Below, in pieces: positions 58,721-64,000 of a DNA stretch of 64,000 bases. A program made the translations under genes and the position numbers. The notes under the pieces are model-generated. The model ran no database searches, was not told the origin of the DNA, and was given only the letters and a program-made list of their open reading frames with translations. This DNA comes from Bostrychus sinensis (lineage: Eukaryota > Chordata > Actinopteri > Gobiiformes > Eleotridae), in contig CM036243.1 in the NCBI GenBank assembly GCA_020698575.1, forward strand, positions 13,941,903 to 14,005,902, in the 5' to 3' direction. How positions within the stretch are numbered: position 1 is the stretch's first letter; each line of letters starts with the position of its first letter.

Positions 58721-61700
58721 GCTTAGTGTCTCCTTTCTCTTTATGAAATTACCTCCCACTCTTCACAGTCCACTCTGCTCATTAGGCCAAAGGTCTTGTT
58801 GTGGTCTAACTCCCACCATTCTGCTCCAACATGTAGGGGATTATGTCTGTTAATGCCACTCTAGTGTAGTTTCACCGCAAAGAGGGCAAAAGTCCCTATA
58901 TGCTCTTTACATTTTCTGTACCTGAATCATGAAAGCCTATTTTAAACACACATTTAAAACTTGTGCTGTGGAATAAATACTAAAGCCCTGAGCTGATAGA
59001 GTTAAAGCACATTATGAGCCTAAGATCTGAAATCCAGCTTTCCTGTCCATACTGAACGAAGGTCACATTGTATTAGTCTGTGCATGCTCCAATGGGTTTG
59101 AGCAATATGACAAGTTCACAGTCTCACTCTGTTCCAGGACGAAGATGTACAACTGCAACGCAAATTTCATTCAGACGTAGGTTGATGCAATAACGCTTAT
59201 AGCTTGCACTGTTGTCAAAACTGAAAGAAGGTGCCTTATTCATCAGTAATACTCTACACCCCTCCCAGAACACGTCGGGGAGCATCCTGTTTGTCATAGA
59301 CTGGCGTAAAAATAAATACCAAGGAGTTAAGTGTCTGGAAATATTCCTAAAGGGTGAGGTGGGGTGTGTACACATAGGGGCGGTCTGTCTCACTTCAAGC
59401 TTCAGTAAAACTAGCTCAAACCTAACCTGACATTCAAGCTTAGTAGTAGTAACATTGTCTAGTGTGCATTTTGACTGAATACATGAAGACATTTGTGACC
59501 TTGTAATTACTAGTACATTTTTTTAAACAACATTTTCTTACAAGCAATAACTGTCAAACTGAATTTAAGTTAAATTCTCAATGAGTATGACTACAAATGA
59601 AAGTAAACCCTGTATTTCTTAGAGGCACAAAATATTGGCTATTGCTGTTGACACATAAAAATGTCAGCAGCATGCTTACTTCTGTAGTCATTATCTTAAA
59701 GCAAAACATAATTTTCCATCACCACATAATGAGTTTCATTAACTATTTTGCAGCAAGGTTGACATTGTTTTGTTAATACTTTAATTTCTGTTCCATTGAG
59801 TAGTAATTGTCTCTTTGCACGTGTTATGTTTGCATTGCTTTTTCTGCATTTGCTTGACTGCCAAGAGGTGCATGTGTGGGCAAACTGTTAAAGTGGGTTT
59901 CTTAATTTGCATAAGGCCACTCTATAATTATGTATGAGAAACATATTTACACTGTCATCTACCATAGCTCCTGTCCTTGCAATTATGCTTTGCAGTGTGG
60001 TCCTACCTTTTTGAGTTCTGCATTCCAAATTCCTGGGTGGTTCAATGCCTTTACCATCCTGCTATCATGTAGTGAAGTCACCTGTTCCTCTGAGCCAGTG
60101 TTGGTAGACCCATGTTGCTGTGGCATATGTGCTGCACAGACATCCAAAAGTGTGACTGAAATTGTATTTCAAAAATTCAAAACACAAACGAAAAAAAAAA
60201 AAGAGTGAGATAATTATCTTGTTTGCATTAATGTTTGGTTCTATAAATGAGCTGTCGAGCAGAGGAGTGAAGTCTTAAGGGTAGGCAAAATAAGCTTGAG
60301 TTTCAGCCTTTAGCTTTTTAGTCTGTTTATGTGCACAATTAGAATTTATTTATATTAACTTATGATAATTAATCAACTATAAATGTATTTGTAATAATTA
60401 TGTTATACTTGTGACCGTAATAAACAATGATCAGAAATCCTTTGTAGCGGTGCAAAAAGTGAAATCTGTAGCCATGTGTCACTGCCATTAACAGGAGAGG
60501 AAAAGGCTTGTTTCCTAATTGTTGCCAGTTTTTGTTTTGCAAAGTGAGACCTATAAGATGCTAACTAAAACAGGTGTTTCTATTAATAACATGCATTTTT
60601 TTTTATTTATCTTTGCCACTTATGGAATTATTTTCTTTGCAGTATATTTAAGCAATTATAATTTTTTTGCTTTTCAGTTTTTTTTAATGCACATTATGCT
60701 GAATCAAGATTGACCCCATGCTGGAGTTTGTTGGTGGAAGGATAAAAGTCTTTACTTTAGCAATGAAAAGTGAAAGAAAAACACAGAAATGCAAATCAAT
60801 GCAATCATGTCTTCTTGTGATGAGTTATAAGCCAAGAAGAAGGAATGCTAAAGGTTGTACAAGCTATAATTTACTGTATTAGCAACAACTGTTTATGACA
60901 ATGAAAATGAATCCCTACCATCCTGACCATTACCGCAGGCTTAAGAAACTCATGTGGTGTGAAATCATTATTGCAGTCATTTATAGCATTTGGCTGAAGT
61001 AAATTGTGAAAAATAAACTATATCCATGCACTGAATAACAAGTTTGAAAAAATAACCACTGCCTAAGATCATAAAGCCGTGCAGCCATCGAAACCCATGC
61101 AGGTTTTAGGGGGCATGTGGATGTGTATGAGAGGGTGAGTGGCCTCAAACAAAACAACCATATCCGTGACCATGGCAACGGGCGAACTTAAGCTAATTCA
61201 TACACTCAAACAGCGGGTCTCTAAAAACAAACATCCTCCCTATAAATATGCAAACTAGGCCTATCTTCTTGTGGTGGGAGGGCAGTGGAGAAGGAAGGTG
61301 ACAGACCACCCACCACCGCCTGTGAATCCTCTGATGACGGATCAAAATAGCAGAATGAAAGTGTGCATTGTTCGAACCAGAAGCAGAAGTGATTATTTAT
61401 GTCTTGGTTTGGCTTTCAACCTCTTGGTCAAGATTCCTGGATTTACAAATCTGTGGCGTGCCATTGCCCCTAAAGTTTTGCAACTTGTTTACACTGCATT
61501 TCCGTCCATTCACTTGAACAGGGAGTATCACACTCCACCCAAAAAGTGCTCTTTGTGTACCCTACAACCCCCATGGGACTGGGATCACGGGGGCTGATAG
61601 AAAAGATTATAGATAGCTTTGATACATTTATTCTAGTTGGATTCAAAAAGGCCATTAAAAGTTTAAACAAATTTGTACAAAAAATGAAATGAGAATTAAG

Positions 61701-62498
61701 CCTTAAAGTACATGTTGTACTTTAAGGCTTAAGATTTATTGTCAAAAATCCAGTTTAAGTCATGCACAGACCTGCAAGCTGTATGCTTATAACACCAAGA
61801 CACATGCTTTTCTGATAGGCTAAAGTGTATCATATTGTCATAAAGAAGTAAAGCCAATATGTATTTAATCCAAAAGGTCCCCAATGACTTTTGCACTGAT
61901 CTTAAAGTATCCAGAATACTGTCATTTTCACTTTGACTGAGCTTCTCTTCTGACAAAACCCTAAGAATTTCCCATTGAGCTGACTTTTGTAGCTTTGGTG
62001 TCTGTCATAGTTCATAAAATTGTCTACAACTTATAAGTCTAATGTCATAGCATTAGGCCTTACTGGCTGGTCTTAGAGGTGTCTAGACCAGGAGGGGCTA
62101 GGACACATGTTAGGCCGTCTCACAAGTTAATTACCCTCAAGTAGAGGATCGACTTGTATTATTACATACAATACAAGCTCTTTGAAAAATAACTACCCAC
62201 ATGCAGTTCCTTTTGATTTGCTGGCAAATAATCCATGCAAATACTACTACTAATACAACTACTGAACATTCTTGGCTGCCTTGGCTGGGTTTTTAACTGT
62301 GGGTTTTTTTGTTGCGAGCTCTACCCACATTGCCAATAACACTCTTTTCTTTTCCAGCATTTGTTTTATAGCTCACTATGAGGGAACACCTCCACATCAT
62401 CAACTGGCTGACCCTAGTGTTTAGCAAATTGCAGAGAGGGGAAAAAAGGGAGGGGAAGATTTGATGAGTTTCAATGTATTTCATAAAAATACTACAAC

Positions 62499-62499
<1 letters not shown>

Positions 62500-62530
<31 letters not shown>
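62500..62530. repeat. Poly(A) tract, 31 bases
   Basis: An uninterrupted run of A. It may be a retrotransposon tail, but no body is recognised beside it. Confidence 0.9.
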
Positions 62531-62531
<1 letters not shown>

Positions 62532-62579
62532 AGAGTCAACAAAGAGTCAAGCTTCTAACACTACTACTATAATTACTTC

Positions 62580-62835
62580 TTAATTGCTTGTTGCCCCAGG
62601 CAAGGATTTGAACTTTTGTTCAGCTACTAACCTTGCGTTCCAATACTCTGTGATAATTATTATTATACGTGCATGTCTTTGGATAGTGGGAGGAAGCCAT
62701 AGTACACATAGAGAAAGGCAAGACAGGTAGGACATGCAGACTCCACTCAGAGAAACTGTATGCTGGCTGTCCAAGGGGTTGGAACCCACAATCTGCTGAA
62801 AGGCAGAATTACTAATTACTCTGCGCCACTGTTCA
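62580..62835 (-). repeat. tRNA-like SINE copy (antisense)
   Basis: On the minus strand it starts GTGGCGCAGAGTAATTAG, has a B-box-like GGGTTCCAACCCC and then GAGTGGAGTCTGCATGTCCT. The plus strand shows GTGCATGTCTTTGGATAGTG and GGGAGGAAGCC. Same family as 24655-24950. Confidence 0.65.
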
Positions 62836-64000
62836 CCTTTACATTTTCACTATTAATTTATTAGTTATTATTGAACTCTATGGGAATTAGGCACCTTGTT
62901 TACACATACAGAATAGCCCAGTCAGTCACCAAGGCTCCCAAACATCCATTTAAACACAATGGTCTAAACTGTACTCTTAAATTGTCTCAAACAACCACAC
63001 TTTGACAACTGATTACATATTCTCCAAAAATGGCAAGGGCAAAAATGGCACATGAAAAAAAACAGCCATTCCATAAAAAGTATTGTAACACTTGTACATT
63101 CTCACTGTTGTCTATGGAGCTTGCTGAAAGTCAACAAGGCCTGTTGATAATTAGCAGCTCGTGTAAGTGAATACCTGCATTGCTGACATGTCTAGCTTAA
63201 GCTTTTCATCAGCCCCATCACAAGTGGTCGCGGGGCGTGTCACGGACAAATTTCAAGAGAAGCACGCCACTATAATTACTGCCATCGCACGGGGACCTAT
63301 ATACAGTACCACATGTTTTTTTGGGGAAGGCTCACATGTGAGAAGTTGTTTATACATGCTTGCATTGTTCCTGGGCTATATATGGACGTGTGTGTTTGGG
63401 TGTCTGCGCTCGTCTGTGTCAGTGTCCGTTATTTTGCCCATCTGGCATTTCAGGCCCACAGCTGCAAGGTAGTAGGCTATATGGCTCAGCTCATATCCGG
63501 CGCTGAGCTGGCACTGCGCTGGAGCAAGGAGGAGGAGAAAGGGATGTTAAAAAAAATCATCAGTGCTTTCCTGGTAGACTCAAGTGTTTTAACTTTTCTT
63601 GTATCACTTGTGTCACTGTAAATGGTGCAGTACAAGTAATAACAAAACACAAAATCACAAAACATTTAGCATTTTTCCTTCTTCGGCTTTTCCCTTCAGG
63701 GGTTACTACAGAAGGTAGTTTTAACGCCAATAGTGAAGCAACCCTTTCGATTTATTCTGGCTTAGGACCAGCACAAAAAGTATGTATACTGGGTTGTGAC
63801 CACCTCTGGCTAGATTCACATAACTATTCCTTCATTGTGAGCCAATTTGAAATAATTTTAGGCTGTTACATTTGATGTGTTTTTCTGTCTTGAAAAACTG
63901 TTTCATACACAATGATTCTTCTTCTCTGATCAATTACATTCAGTCTAATGATGATGAGTCAGTGTCAAAGCCTATTATCAGACAAAAATGCCTTATCTTG

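Larger units (their letters stand above)
55620..64000. other. Gene-free region upstream of mxd4
   Basis: About 8.4 kb have no exon I can support on either strand. It contains an (ATT)n run, a SINE split by another insertion (58176-58720), a poly(A) tract and an antisense SINE (62580-62835). Several frames of 60-146 codons are present, but none shows a known family, splice context or conserved motif. Confidence 0.6.

Noticed and set aside
63660..63780. CTTCTTCGGCTTTTCCCTTC, like a fish dispersed repeat
   Set aside because: The match is short, and the rest of the stretch was too diverged to define ends or family.

Overview
This is eukaryotic, AT-rich, intron-bearing DNA, most likely from a teleost fish. 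The coding exons read as clear vertebrate orthologues, the introns are mostly compact, and the dispersed repeats (tRNA-like SINEs, Tc1/mariner relics, hAT elements with 8-bp target duplications) are of types common in ray-finned fish. The species cannot be named from the sequence. I see no operons, CRISPR arrays, phage, rRNA or tRNA genes.

Layout from left to right. (1) 1-216, plus strand: the last coding exon of an INK4-type ankyrin CDK inhibitor (cdkn2a/b). (2) 1183-10478, minus: mtap, eight coding exons, 280 residues, tail-to-tail with cdkn2a/b as in other vertebrates. (3) 11267-13588, minus: topors, one 773-codon coding exon with a non-coding 5' exon near 14250. (4) 14762-17597, minus: ndufb6, four exons, 127 residues. 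(5) 18660-24317, plus: a prelid1 paralogue, five coding exons, 210 residues, head-to-head with ndufb6. (6) 30447-55235, minus: mxd4, six coding exons, 212 residues, with a 14.7-kb third intron. (7) 55236-64000: the mxd4 promoter followed by about 8 kb with no gene I can recognise. All exon junctions of the multi-exon genes were worked out by hand; reading phase is kept across every junction and protein lengths agree with the human proteins.

The genes have unrelated cell roles: cell-cycle inhibition, methionine salvage, ubiquitin/SUMO ligation, respiratory complex I, mitochondrial phosphatidic acid transfer, and transcriptional repression in the MAX network. They form a syntenic block, not a pathway. 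cdkn2a/b, mtap, topors and ndufb6 correspond to human 9p. prelid1 next to mxd4 has the same order and orientation as human PRELID1-RAB24-MXD3 on 5q35, but carries the MXD4 paralogue.

The points most worth a second look are a GC-AG intron in mtap, a probable shared promoter between ndufb6 and prelid1, upstream ORFs in prelid1, two hAT insertions with perfect 8-bp duplications, an element nested inside a Tc1 relic, a 954-bp long-inverted-repeat element in prelid1, a SINE split by a later insertion, a tandem pair of GGGTGACC elements, and a tight G-quadruplex motif beside the mxd4 stop codon. I found no evidence of a previously undescribed gene system.
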